From the NCBI GenBank assembly GCA_036503775.1, contig DASXWH010000249.1, positions 1-15,441 of the forward strand: DNA of 15,441 nucleotides, read 5' to 3'. The notes beneath the pieces are model-generated. The model made no database searches, had not been told where the DNA came from, and was given only the letters and a program-made list of their open reading frames with translations. This DNA comes from Ohtaekwangia sp036503775. GTDB taxonomy: Bacteria; Bacteroidota; Bacteroidia; Cytophagales; Cyclobacteriaceae. Both the position numbers and the translations under genes were made by a program. This document shows, one piece after another, positions 1-8,405 of this stretch; within the stretch, counting starts at the first letter, position 1, and the number at the start of each line of letters is the position of its first letter.

Positions 1-3000
1 TGTTTTTAATTACCGTCACAGTACGCGAATACACTTCACCATCATAACGGACAACACATACATAATTTCCGGCCGGGAGATAGTTCTCTCCTTTCTTCAG
101 ATCCCAGTCGTTAGCGTATCCTTTTTTACGGAATACCTCTGTTCCCCACCGGTGTATCAGGATCACTTCACTGTCTGGATACTTGGTGATATTTTCGATG
201 TATAAAAATCCATTGGCTTCATCACCATTCGCTGTCACCACATTCTTGATGGCAAAGTTTCCAATCTCAGACGACCGTACTTTAACATTATCCTTGTCTG
301 TACCTGAACATCCTGCATCATTGGTTACCGTCAGGTTTACTGACACATCTCCGGCTGTAGTGAATGTTATTACGGGCTGAGGATCAGAAGAGGTCTGGCC
401 ATCACCAAATACCCACGCTGGTGTACCGGCATCTATGGGATCAAAACTGAATTGTGTGGCTTCATCCACGTATACATTTGAAGATGGCAATACGATATCA
501 ACAACGGGCAACGGAGAAACCGTAACTGAAGTCTGTAATGTGCCGCCATTGCCACAGGTATTGGAAGGTATGACGGAAATAACACCGCCCGTTCCCGCTG
601 ACGCTTTCAATTGAATGGTATTGCCTGACTTTGAAATCTCGGTAATACCATCCGGTAACGACCATTCGAAATCACTTGGTGTATTGGCTACTCCATTTAC
701 AGTCAGGGTAAACTCATCACCAACACACAACTGATCTGATGGTGATGAAACAACTGACCCTCCGGTGGGAATTGATGTCATCGTAACCTGGACCGAACCA
801 TTCATTACCTGAGAACACGAAGCTGCTGTAGAAGCAGAAATTGTATATGTACCAATTGCAGTGACCGGGGCAAAATCAAAAGCACCGCTGCCCGGTGAAG
901 TAGTCTGACCTGTTGGCGTTCCGGCAAGCAACAACGAATACGTGACACCACTTTGAGAACCGCTCAATCCTACTTTAACGCCAGTGTTTCCTGCGCAATA
1001 CACACCTCCACCGGTAACCGAGAATACAGTAGGCTTCGGATCAATGGCTACGGTCTGTGTAAATGTATTTCCGTCACAACCATTAGCTCTGGGTACAACA
1101 CTGTATGTTACGGACTGTTGTGTCGAAGAAGAATTACTTAATGTCTGATTGATTCCGCTTCCTGATCCGGCTGAAGCTCCGGTGATATTGCCATTCGGTG
1201 ACGGAATTGTCCAGGTATAGGTTGCTGCCGGTGTTGCAGTAAATGTAATGTTCGTTGCTGTACCACTGCATATCGTCTTCAACGTAGTGGCCGAGACTAC
1301 CGGTTTACCGGTTATCGTTACCGTTACGGTTGCTGAGGTGAAACAATTGGTCAGTGTATTGGAGACTTTAGCGTAATAAATAATACCGTTGGTTGCCGTA
1401 GCCGATGCCGGTGTTGAAACCGGAGTACTTAAACCCGCATTGGTAAACCAGCTGACCGAACGATCAGATACACCACCCGTGATGTTATTCTGCAGTGCGG
1501 TAAGATCAATAACAGCCGTACCTGACCCGGGGGTTCCTTCACAAAACGATGGTGTCTGGTTAGTGGCTGAAGGCAGCGGATTTACGGTAAGCAATGCAGC
1601 GGCTGATGTCAGCGGACAAACTGCTGCGGAATACACACTGCATTCAAAGCGTGCATTGTTCAACCCGGTAACATCTGATATCTGTAACTGATTTGTTGTT
1701 GCTCCGCTAAACACACCGCCATCATTAACATTTCCAAAACCGGATCCGGTATCCATCATCCACTGATACGTTAACGCAGTACCTGTAGCCGCAACAGAGA
1801 ACGTTGCCGTTTCACCATCGCAGCGCTGCAGCCCTGAAGGATTTGTCACGATGACCGGAGGTGAAACAACAGAAACCGTGATCTCGCTGCTGGGTGTCTC
1901 ACAGGTAGCTGATCTTACTGTACGCTGATAATACGTAGTGGTCAAAATTCCGGAAGGTGGATCATAGGTTTCATTCACCGCGCCACCAATAGGTGTATAA
2001 GGTCCGCCTGTTGTTGTCGATGAAGCCCATTCATACGTAAATGTTCCATCACCTCCGCTAGCAGTTCCTCCTGTAAGCACGGTTGGGTCACCACCCACGC
2101 AAAGAGTTTGAATTGCCGATGCTGTTCCCGAAACTAAAGCCGGATGTTGCGTGAGGGTAACGGCTGTTCGCGTTGGACTTGAACAGGCGAATGTTCCGTC
2201 ATAGGTTTCAGCATAGAACGTACCTGAAGCTGGGTCTGGAATAAATATTTCTCCCCTTCCTGCTCCACCGGTAATATCACCGGTAACCGGATTCCCTCCC
2301 GTTGCTGCATCAAACCATTGAATGGTTCGGCCTGAACCGGGATTAGTTACGGTAATCGCTGGCTTAACATCTCCGCTGCAATAAAATGCATCCGTGGGAC
2401 TCGTTGGTGCACTGAGGTTAATACACGTGGTCACATCTGTATACTGATAGTTCATAACGGTATAGCATCCACCTACTGTTGTGGAGAAACTATATATATC
2501 AAATTCGTAAGGTGTAGCCGGACTTAATCCCGTAATCGTTACGGATGTTCCTGTTCCATTATAGACTACATAGTTGCCTGTTCCAACCTGCTGGCCCGAT
2601 CCGAAAATGCTGTTGGCTGTATATGTAGTACCGATCTGTGGTTTAACAGCGGGAGTTCCCATAGCCCGTGCAACGATAAAGGCATTGCCACTTCCTGCTG
2701 TCCACGAGAGTGTAACGCTGTTACCAGTGATTGCAGAGAAGACCGGACTCGATGGCGCCACAGCAGCACCGTTACAAACATTAAAGCCATTTTGATTTAG
2801 CGTACCACCCGTCAGCGTGGTCACACCATTTAACAAAACAATGTCTGTATGCAGAATGACCTCACTGTCGGTCCAATCATTCAAAACAAGACCATTCAAT
2901 ATTAACAGGTTGCCGGATGTATTGTAAATATCAATACCTCCCTGCGTGCTGATCAGGTCACCTGCATTTAGCAGACTGCCCCCTACATGAAGTTCTCCTC

Positions 3001-4453
3001 CCAGACTGAATGAAAACCCGGCAGCATCAAGTGTTCCTCCGCTGGCAATGGTCAAGCCTATATTATTTTGTAGAATTCCTTCATTATCGGTCATGGTTAC
3101 GGTGTGACCGTTTCCAATAAAAACATCTCTGCCGGTACCCGCTGGCGGTCCTGGCACGGAAGGAATCGGAGCACCGGAATGCCCTGCGTGTGACCAGGTA
3201 TTCAGGTCATCCCAAGGACCACTCTGACGGGAATAGTATTGTGACTCGTCAACATCGGTGGTGAAGTTCCATCCGGTGGCCAGTGATATGCCAAAAAAGT
3301 TATTGCCGGATAAATCGCTTACTACCTTGCTGCCAATAAGCACATAATAGTTGGTGTTGAATTCCAGGTCGGGAAGATCACTGATGGTAACCGTATTTCC
3401 GGAAATACTCACGGATGCCCGCGCTATGGTTTGCTCCAACACATTGCCCGTGGTCTTGTAGACGCGAACTGAAGTCTCTGCTGTGGTTCCTGCCGTGGTT
3501 GATACTTTAACATTCTCATTAAAGGTGAGGATGAGATCAAGGCTTACCGCTGAAACAGCGGTAGCATTATCAACCGGATTTAGCAACGTAAATACAGGTG
3601 CACTGTAATCTGCCAGGATATCAATATCCCGGATGTCAGCGCCTGAATACAATAAGGTGGGTGTATGCGGGTTAGCAAGTTCTACACTATAAATACCTTC
3701 ACCCAGCGCAGTGAAGTATACCTTTCCAAACTGAGGGTATGCGCAGATGCTGGTTATCTGCGATGAGCTTGTATAAAGAAGCGTTGGAACCGCACTGAAA
3801 TCGTAGCTATAGACATAGTAATCCGGGCCATCATACGAAGTGAAATACAGGTGCTGTGAATAGTCGTCAAAATAGACCTGATCAATTGTGCCGATCGGAG
3901 GACCAACTACGTCACCACCTGAGTTGGTCGAAAAATCTGTACCGATTACACTGTTCCGGTCCTGATTGGCCCAGAAGAGTTGCTCTGCGCCATCATCAAC
4001 CGCCACCCCTCCATACATGTCATTTCCCAACCCGCTAATCGGAAGAGACGTTTCGTCCTTCGCCACTACGTCCACAAAAAAAACGCCCCGATCATCCTGT
4101 ATTCCCGTGCAAAACAAACCACCTGCATTTACACTAACACTGATGTCATTATACCCGGACATACTACCTTTATCGTAAATCAAATCCGGACCTGTACCAT
4201 CGAGCATGTTAGCCTGATGAATAGATTCAACATCTGAGTAATAGATGTATTCGCCATCCGGATCAAGGCTAATATTGGTTACATTATTAAAAGTCAGAAG
4301 ATTGGTCGCACCAGTTATAGCCGTTGGCGTAAGGTTTGCCACACGCACGCGATCATTGCCGGGCTCAGCCCAGTAAATGCGTTGAGCAAGTGCCGGGGAG
4401 AGTAGAAAGCATAGTACGGCTGAAAAACAAAGAGATTGCCAGGGTCGAAGCAT
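1..4453 (-). CDS. Giant T9SS-secreted mosaic surface protein (propeller, Ig-like repeats, PKD, CHU_C), 3' end cut by window
   Basis: One open frame of 1,484 codons runs from ATG at 4453 to the window edge; an in-frame stop at 4490-4492 and no other ATG fix the start. Residues 1-23 are a signal peptide ending LSPALA|Q. Then: about 25-280, a six-bladed YWTD-like propeller (IYWAEPGNDRV, LFWANQDRN, LYFTSYDG); about 285-390, a Big_5-type Ig-like domain (LNPVDNATAVS, LTFNENV); about 410-558, a repetitive G/N-rich beta-helix-like stretch; about 562-670, FN3 (VTLSWTAGSG, ITGLSPATPYEF); 680-1320, seven Ig-like repeats with conserved Cys; about 1325-1390, PKD (WVFGDGQTSSDPQP); about 1395-1484, CHU_C (HRWGTEVFRKKGYANDWD, LPAGNYVCVVRYDG). 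CHU_C is the known type B sorting domain for type IX secretion, so the protein should be exported and cell-attached or released. The last visible residues, TVTVIKN, suggest only a few are missing. Adhesion or matrix binding is inferred; the ligand is unknown. Confidence 0.9.
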   Translation of the reverse strand, partial: MLRPWQSLCFSAVLCFLLSPALAQRIYWAEPGNDRVRVANLTPTAITGATNLLTFNNVTNISLDPDGEYIYYSDVESIHQANMLDGTGPDLIYDKGSMSGYNDISVSVNAGGLFCTGIQDDRGVFFVDVVAKDETSLPISGLGNDMYGGVAVDDGAEQLFWANQDRNSVIGTDFSTNSGGDVVGPPIGTIDQVYFDDYSQHLYFTSYDGPDYYVYSYDFSAVPTLLYTSSSQITSICAYPQFGKVYFTALGEGIYSVELANPHTPTLLYSGADIRDIDILADYSAPVFTLLNPVDNATAVSAVSLDLILTFNENVKVSTTAGTTAETSVRVYKTTGNVLEQTIARASVSISGNTVTISDLPDLEFNTNYYVLIGSKVVSDLSGNNFFGISLATGWNFTTDVDESQYYSRQSGPWDDLNTWSHAGHSGAPIPSVPGPPAGTGRDVFIGNGHTVTMTDNEGILQNNIGLTIASGGTLDAAGFSFSLGGELHVGGSLLNAGDLISTQGGIDIYNTSGNLLILNGLVLNDWTDSEVILHTDIVLLNGVTTLTGGTLNQNGFNVCNGAAVAPSSPVFSAITGNSVTLSWTAGSGNAFIVARAMGTPAVKPQIGTTYTANSIFGSGQQVGTGNYVVYNGTGTSVTITGLSPATPYEFDIYSFSTTVGGCYTVMNYQYTDVTTCINLSAPTSPTDAFYCSGDVKPAITVTNPGSGRTIQWFDAATGGNPVTGDITGGAGRGEIFIPDPASGTFYAETYDGTFACSSPTRTAVTLTQHPALVSGTASAIQTLCVGGDPTVLTGGTASGGDGTFTYEWASSTTTGGPYTPIGGAVNETYDPPSGILTTTYYQRTVRSATCETPSSEITVSVVSPPVIVTNPSGLQRCDGETATFSVAATGTALTYQWMMDTGSGFGNVNDGGVFSGATTNQLQISDVTGLNNARFECSVYSAAVCPLTSAAALLTVNPLPSATNQTPSFCEGTPGSGTAVIDLTALQNNITGGVSDRSVSWFTNAGLSTPVSTPASATATNGIIYYAKVSNTLTNCFTSATVTVTITGKPVVSATTLKTICSGTATNITFTATPAATYTWTIPSPNGNITGASAGSGSGINQTLSNSSSTQQSVTYSVVPRANGCDGNTFTQTVAIDPKPTVFSVTGGGVYCAGNTGVKVGLSGSQSGVTYSLLLAGTPTGQTTSPGSGAFDFAPVTAIGTYTISASTAASCSQVMNGSVQVTMTSIPTGGSVVSSPSDQLCVGDEFTLTVNGVANTPSDFEWSLPDGITEISKSGNTIQLKASAGTGGVISVIPSNTCGNGGTLQTSVTVSPLPVVDIVLPSSNVYVDEATQFSFDPIDAGTPAWVFGDGQTSSDPQPVITFTTAGDVSVNLTVTNDAGCSGTDKDNVKVRSSEIGNFAIKNVVTANGDEANGFLYIENITKYPDSEVILIHRWGTEVFRKKGYANDWDLKKGENYLPAGNYVCVVRYDGEVYSRTVTVIKN
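530..2400 (-). repeat. Seven tandem Ig-like domain repeats, about 91 residues each
   Basis: Within the surface protein, a Cys in a short C-x-G-type motif (CSG, CVG, CDG, CEG, CSG, CAG, CVG) occurs at residues 692, 785, 878, 971, 1062, 1153 and 1243. That is a spacing of 93, 93, 93, 91, 91 and 90. Each is followed near the end of its unit by at least one further Cys (for example FACSS, ATCET, TNCFTS, NGCDG, ASCSQ, NTCGN), so each unit probably has one disulfide. This matches the general plan of Ig-like/PKD-like domains associated with CHU_C proteins. The DNA of the units is diverged, so this is a protein-level repeat rather than a recent duplication. Confidence 0.75.
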
Positions 4454-4498
4454 CGTGGTTGAGGGTGTTACAGACAGTTTTTTATACGGTCAGTGCAG

Positions 4499-4532
4499 CG
4501 AAAGTAAGCAATTCAACGGGATCTTTGAACAA
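4499..4532 (-). promoter_or_regulatory. Candidate Bacteroidota promoter for the surface-protein gene
   Basis: On the minus strand TTG (4532-4530) is followed after 23 bases by TACTTTCG (4506-4499), a 7 of 8 match to TAnnTTTG. The expected transcript start would leave a 5' leader of roughly 40 bases before the ATG at 4453. The spacing is at the long end of the accepted range, so this is a moderate call. Confidence 0.4.
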
Positions 4533-4635
4533 TTTATCGCCCCTAATGATGTGATGACCAATTAAGTTTTGGAACTGCCCAAACAGGAAGTCTTTTTCTT
4601 CACGCAAGTAACCTTTTCCTCAGCATCTCCTGATT

Positions 4636-4665
4636 TTTGACCTTATTCCAGAAAAACTAACTTCG
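4636..4665 (+). promoter_or_regulatory. Candidate Bacteroidota promoter for pgi
   Basis: TTTG (4636-4639), 18 bases, then TAACTTCG (4658-4665), a 7 of 8 match to TAnnTTTG. Transcription would begin about 15 bases before the pgi ATG. The pgi start has no Shine-Dalgarno sequence, which is normal in this phylum. With the promoter at 4499-4532 it makes the 233-base gap 4454-4686 a divergent promoter region; nothing else was recognised there. Confidence 0.5.
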
Positions 4666-4686
4666 CACCTCAACTTTTAAGCGCTT

Positions 4687-6339
4687 ATGTTTCCGAATCA
4701 AAACCCCACTGAAACCCAGTCCTGGCAAAAACTGGAACTCCTATTTTTAACCATGCAGGCTACGCATATGCGTGAGCTTTTTGCAGAAGATCCCGATCGT
4801 TTCAAAAAGTTCAGCATTCAATTCAATGATATCCTGGTTGACTACTCCAAGAACCTTATCAATGAAGAGGTTATAAAGGAACTCATCAACCTGGCTAATG
4901 AGGTAGAGTTAAAGGATGCTATCGAAGCGATGTTCCGTGGATTCCGGATCAATCAAACCGAAGATCGTGCTGTACTTCACACGGCCTTACGAAACCGTTC
5001 CAATACACCGGTGGAAGCCGATGGAGAGAATGTGATGCCTGCCGTTAACAAGGTTCTTGACCAGATGAAAGTTTTCTCTTCATCATTGTTAAGCGGATCG
5101 TGGAAAGGTTTTTCCGGAAAACCAATCACTGATATTGTGAATATTGGTATTGGTGGATCTGATCTTGGTCCGTACATGGTTACAGAAGCGCTTCGCCCCT
5201 ACTGGTCTACCATAACACCTCACTTTGTTTCCAATGTCGATGGAACACACATTGCCGAGACCTTGAAAAAAGTAAATCCGGAAACCACACTCTTTATTAT
5301 TGCATCAAAAACTTTTACTACACAGGAAACCATGACCAATGCGGAATCAGCGCGTACCTGGTTCCTGGAAAAAACCGGTGGTAAGGGCGAAGTAGCCAAA
5401 CACTTTGTAGCCGTATCAACCAATCAAAAAGAGGTTACGAAGTTCGGCATCGCACCAGAGAACATGTTCGTGTTCTGGGATTGGGTTGGAGGCCGTTATT
5501 CATTGTGGTCTTCCATCGGATTATCTATTGCCTGCACGATCGGGTTCAGCAATTTTGAAAATTTACTGGACGGAGCTCATGCCATGGACAACCATTTCAG
5601 AACGGAGCCTTTCGAAAAAAATATTCCAGTCATACTTGCACTGCTTGGTCTCTGGTATAATAACTTCTTTGGTGCTGCATCAGAAGCGATCCTTCCATAC
5701 GATCAATACCTGCACCGGTTTGCCGCTTACTTTCAACAGGGTAACATGGAGAGTAATGGCAAGTTTGTCGGACGTGACGGACAACCTGTTACGTATCAGA
5801 CCGGCCCGGTGATCTGGGGAGAACCAGGCACCAACGGACAACACGCCTTCTATCAACTTATTCACCAGGGAACCAAAATGATCCCGTGTGATTTTATTGC
5901 CCCTGCGATCAGTCATAATCCGCTGGGTGACCATCATCAAAAGTTACTTTCAAATTTCTTTGCTCAAACTGAAGCACTCATGCAGGGCAAAACAGTTGAA
6001 GAAGTTACTACCGAACTTACCAAAGCCGGAATGGATAAAGAGGCTGTTAAATTCCATACGCCTTTCCGCGTGTTTGAAGGTAACAGACCGAGCAACAGCG
6101 TCCTGTTCAAAAGCCTTACACCACATGTTTTAGGTAGTCTGATTGCCATGTATGAACACAAGATTTTCGTGCAGGGCGTGATCTGGAATATCTACAGCTT
6201 TGACCAGTGGGGCGTTGAGCTTGGAAAGGTTCTGGCCAAGAAAATTCTGCCTGAATTAAACAGCAGCGATGAAATCACTTCGCACGATTCATCCACTAAC
6301 GGCTTAATTAATTATTTCAAACGTTTGAAGTCTGAATGA
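4687..6339 (+). CDS. pgi: Glucose-6-phosphate isomerase
   Basis: Cytosolic enzyme interconverting glucose-6-phosphate and fructose-6-phosphate, in glycolysis and gluconeogenesis. At 550 residues it matches the long E. coli-type enzyme (549). Visible family features: phosphate-binding GIGGSDLG at 154-161 in the first SIS domain; DWVGGRYS at 265-272, matching the first PGI signature with Arg270; the catalytic Glu355 in NMESNGK; catalytic His386 in NGQHAFYQLIHQGT; and the second signature SFDQWGVELGK ending in catalytic Lys514. These catalytic positions coincide with the E. coli numbering, so the enzyme should be active. The ATG is the first in frame downstream of the proposed promoter. It is the first gene of a pgi-pfkA-glucokinase run, with 59 bases to pfkA. 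Confidence 0.97.
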   Translation: MFPNQNPTETQSWQKLELLFLTMQATHMRELFAEDPDRFKKFSIQFNDILVDYSKNLINEEVIKELINLANEVELKDAIEAMFRGFRINQTEDRAVLHTALRNRSNTPVEADGENVMPAVNKVLDQMKVFSSSLLSGSWKGFSGKPITDIVNIGIGGSDLGPYMVTEALRPYWSTITPHFVSNVDGTHIAETLKKVNPETTLFIIASKTFTTQETMTNAESARTWFLEKTGGKGEVAKHFVAVSTNQKEVTKFGIAPENMFVFWDWVGGRYSLWSSIGLSIACTIGFSNFENLLDGAHAMDNHFRTEPFEKNIPVILALLGLWYNNFFGAASEAILPYDQYLHRFAAYFQQGNMESNGKFVGRDGQPVTYQTGPVIWGEPGTNGQHAFYQLIHQGTKMIPCDFIAPAISHNPLGDHHQKLLSNFFAQTEALMQGKTVEEVTTELTKAGMDKEAVKFHTPFRVFEGNRPSNSVLFKSLTPHVLGSLIAMYEHKIFVQGVIWNIYSFDQWGVELGKVLAKKILPELNSSDEITSHDSSTNGLINYFKRLKSE

Positions 6340-6351
6340 TCAATTAATTTA

Positions 6352-6381
6352 TTGTTAAGTATCAACAGTGCGCTATTTTTG
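6352..6381 (+). promoter_or_regulatory. Strong candidate Bacteroidota promoter for pfkA
   Basis: TTG (6352-6354), exactly 19 bases, then TATTTTTG (6374-6381), a full match to TAnnTTTG. It lies in the 59-base pgi-pfkA gap, about 17 bases before the pfkA ATG, so the leader would be very short. It implies that pfkA and the glucokinase gene can be transcribed separately from pgi. Confidence 0.6.
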
Positions 6382-6398
6382 ATGGATTTTTCAACCAG

Positions 6399-7382
6399 AT
6401 GAGCAATAAAATTTTGAAAATCGGAGTGTTCACATCGGGTGGCGATGCTCCGGGAATGAACGCAGCTATCCGTGCGGTAGTACGCGCCTGCGCGTATTAC
6501 AAGATTGAATGTTTTGGAATTATGCGCGGTTATGAAGGTATGATTGAAGGGGATATTGTGCGCCTGGGAGCCCGTTCGGTGGGTAATATCCTTCAGCGTG
6601 GCGGTACGGTATTGAAGTCCGCACGAAGCGAGGAATTCAGGAAACCGGAAGGTCGTAAGAAAGCTTATGACAACCTGAAAAAAGAAGGCATCGATGCACT
6701 AGTGGCAATCGGTGGAGATGGCACCTTTACAGGGCTTCATAAATTCTATGAAGAATTCAAGGTACCTTCTATCTGTATTCCGGGAACAATTGATAACGAC
6801 CTGTGTGGTACCGACTACACGATTGGTTATGATACAGCTACCAACACCGCGGTTGAAGCCATCGATAAGATACGCGATACTGCGCTCTCACATAACCGCT
6901 TGTTCTTTGTAGAAGTGATGGGGAGAAATTCCGGATATATCGCGATCAACAGCGGGATTGCCGGTGGCGCTGCTGCCGTAGTTATTCCTGAGGAAGACAT
7001 GACGTTTGACGAGCTCTATGACTTGCTCGGTGCAGGTGAAGATACATCCAAAAAATCTAACCTGGTGGTTGTAGCCGAAGGTTCAAAAATCGGTGATGCA
7101 CATACCCTGGCTAAAAAGGTAGCGGAGCGGTCTTCTTATTTTGATATCAAAGTAACCGTACTCGGCCATCTTCAACGTGGCGGTGCACCAACGTATTTTG
7201 ATCGCGTGCTGGCAAGCCGCATGGGAATTGCCGCAGTAGAAGGATTGATCAATGGCCAGAACGATGTGATGGTAGGGATCAAGGACAATAAAGTAGCCTA
7301 CAATCCATTCGATTCGATCATGGGCAGCCATCATGAAATCGATGATGAGTCACTGCGGATCGCCAAGATCCTCTCGATTTAA
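6399..7382 (+). CDS. pfkA: ATP-dependent 6-phosphofructokinase
   Basis: Phosphorylates fructose-6-phosphate to fructose-1,6-bisphosphate, the committing step of glycolysis. At 327 residues it is close to E. coli PfkA (320). The N-terminal nucleotide-binding motif GGDAPGMNAAIRAVVR is present, followed by GGDGT at 105-109, PGTIDND at 128-134 with the likely catalytic base Asp132, MGR at 174-176 for substrate binding, and LGHLQRGG toward the C terminus. The phosphoryl-donor diagnostic positions are Gly108 (GGDG) and Gly129 (PGTIDND). Known PPi-dependent enzymes carry Asp and Lys there, so ATP use is predicted. No Shine-Dalgarno sequence precedes the ATG. It sits between pgi and the glucokinase gene, giving the first three glycolytic activities in one locus. 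Confidence 0.97.
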   Translation: MSNKILKIGVFTSGGDAPGMNAAIRAVVRACAYYKIECFGIMRGYEGMIEGDIVRLGARSVGNILQRGGTVLKSARSEEFRKPEGRKKAYDNLKKEGIDALVAIGGDGTFTGLHKFYEEFKVPSICIPGTIDNDLCGTDYTIGYDTATNTAVEAIDKIRDTALSHNRLFFVEVMGRNSGYIAINSGIAGGAAAVVIPEEDMTFDELYDLLGAGEDTSKKSNLVVVAEGSKIGDAHTLAKKVAERSSYFDIKVTVLGHLQRGGAPTYFDRVLASRMGIAAVEGLINGQNDVMVGIKDNKVAYNPFDSIMGSHHEIDDESLRIAKILSI

Positions 7383-7421
7383 GAGAACACATTAACCCAA
7401 TCATAACCCAAACCAAAACAC

Positions 7422-8405
7422 ATGAAAGAGTTAACCATCGGAATCGACATTGGAGGTACCAATACCAAGTATGGTATTGTTGACCGGGAAGGGAATGTCG
7501 TGTTTCAGGGTAGCATATCCACCACCGGATATCAGGAGTTCAGAGATTATTTTAATGGACTGGCTGCTGCGCTTCGCAAGGCCATGGAGTCAATAACCTT
7601 TGCGCACAAGATAATCGGTGTAGGTGTCGGTGCTGCCAATGGAAACTATTACAAAGGAACAATCGAGCGTGCTACCAACCTTCCGTGGAAGGGTATCATT
7701 CCGGTAGCGGATATGTTCAAGGAAGAATTTGATATTCCTGCTATTGTCACCAATGATGCTAACGCAGCAGCTGTAGGCGAACTGGTCTACGGAGCTGCCA
7801 AAGGCATGAAAGACTTTGTTGTGATAACATTAGGAACCGGACTTGGAAGTGGATTTGTTTGCAGTGGTCTTCTGCTCAATGGAAAACATGGCATTGCCGG
7901 AGAAGTAGGCCACACTTCCGTTAACCCTGCCGGACGTTTTTGTAACTGCGGAAAAAGAGGTTGCCTTGAAACATATGTTTCCGCCACCGGAATTAAAAGA
8001 ACGGTGTATAAATTACTTGCCGATCACCTGGAGCCAAGCGAACTGAGAGGTATCAGCTTTGACAATCTCACCACCAAGATGATCACAGAATCTGCCGTAC
8101 GTGGTGATGTGGTTGCCCTCGCAGCATTTGAGTACACGGGGAGAATTCTGGGAATGAAGCTTGCCGAAACCGTGGTGCATACAGATCCTGAAGCGATCTT
8201 CTTATTCGGAGGCTTATCACTTGCCGGAGATCTTATCTTCAAGCCAACGATCAAACACATGGAAGCTAACCTGATGCCGCTGTTCCGTGGCAAGGTCAAA
8301 GTTCTTCCGTCTGCGTTACAAAATCAGGCTGCACCAATTCTGGGTGCAAGCTCGCTCGTCTGGAATTACCTGGACAATAAGCAACTCACAGCTGAGGTCG
8401 TTTAA
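7422..8405 (+). CDS. glk: ROK-family glucokinase
   Basis: Predicted cytosolic sugar kinase, most likely ATP:glucose 6-phosphotransferase. Motifs: N-terminal phosphate loop IGIDIGGTNTKYG (about 6-18); TNDANAAAVGE with the likely catalytic base Asp112; second phosphate motif TLGTGLGSGFV; and the ROK zinc site formed by His164 (GEVGHT) with CNCGKRGCLE at 174-183 (Cys174, Cys176, Cys181). Length 327 is typical for ROK kinases. The family also includes N-acetylmannosamine and N-acetylglucosamine kinases, so substrate cannot be settled by motifs; the pgi-pfkA context argues for glucose. A 39-base gap with no promoter match separates it from pfkA, so it is probably cotranscribed. Its last 20 bases overlap the end of the convergent membrane-protein gene. 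Confidence 0.88.
   Translation: MKELTIGIDIGGTNTKYGIVDREGNVVFQGSISTTGYQEFRDYFNGLAAALRKAMESITFAHKIIGVGVGAANGNYYKGTIERATNLPWKGIIPVADMFKEEFDIPAIVTNDANAAAVGELVYGAAKGMKDFVVITLGTGLGSGFVCSGLLLNGKHGIAGEVGHTSVNPAGRFCNCGKRGCLETYVSATGIKRTVYKLLADHLEPSELRGISFDNLTTKMITESAVRGDVVALAAFEYTGRILGMKLAETVVHTDPEAIFLFGGLSLAGDLIFKPTIKHMEANLMPLFRGKVKVLPSALQNQAAPILGASSLVWNYLDNKQLTAEVV

Noticed and set aside
1389..1691. Plus-strand open frames of 60-100 codons within 1-4450
   Set aside because: They lie antisense to the 1,484-codon surface-protein frame and have no recognisable domain or promoter; they arise from its Thr/Gly/Val-rich codons.
4385..4453. Lipoprotein signal on the surface protein
   Set aside because: The Cys residues in the leader lie within the hydrophobic core and the segment ends in a standard ALA|Q cleavage site, not a lipobox.
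6399..7382. PPi-dependent phosphofructokinase, which is frequent in anaerobes
   Set aside because: The diagnostic residues are Gly108 and Gly129, the ATP-type pair.
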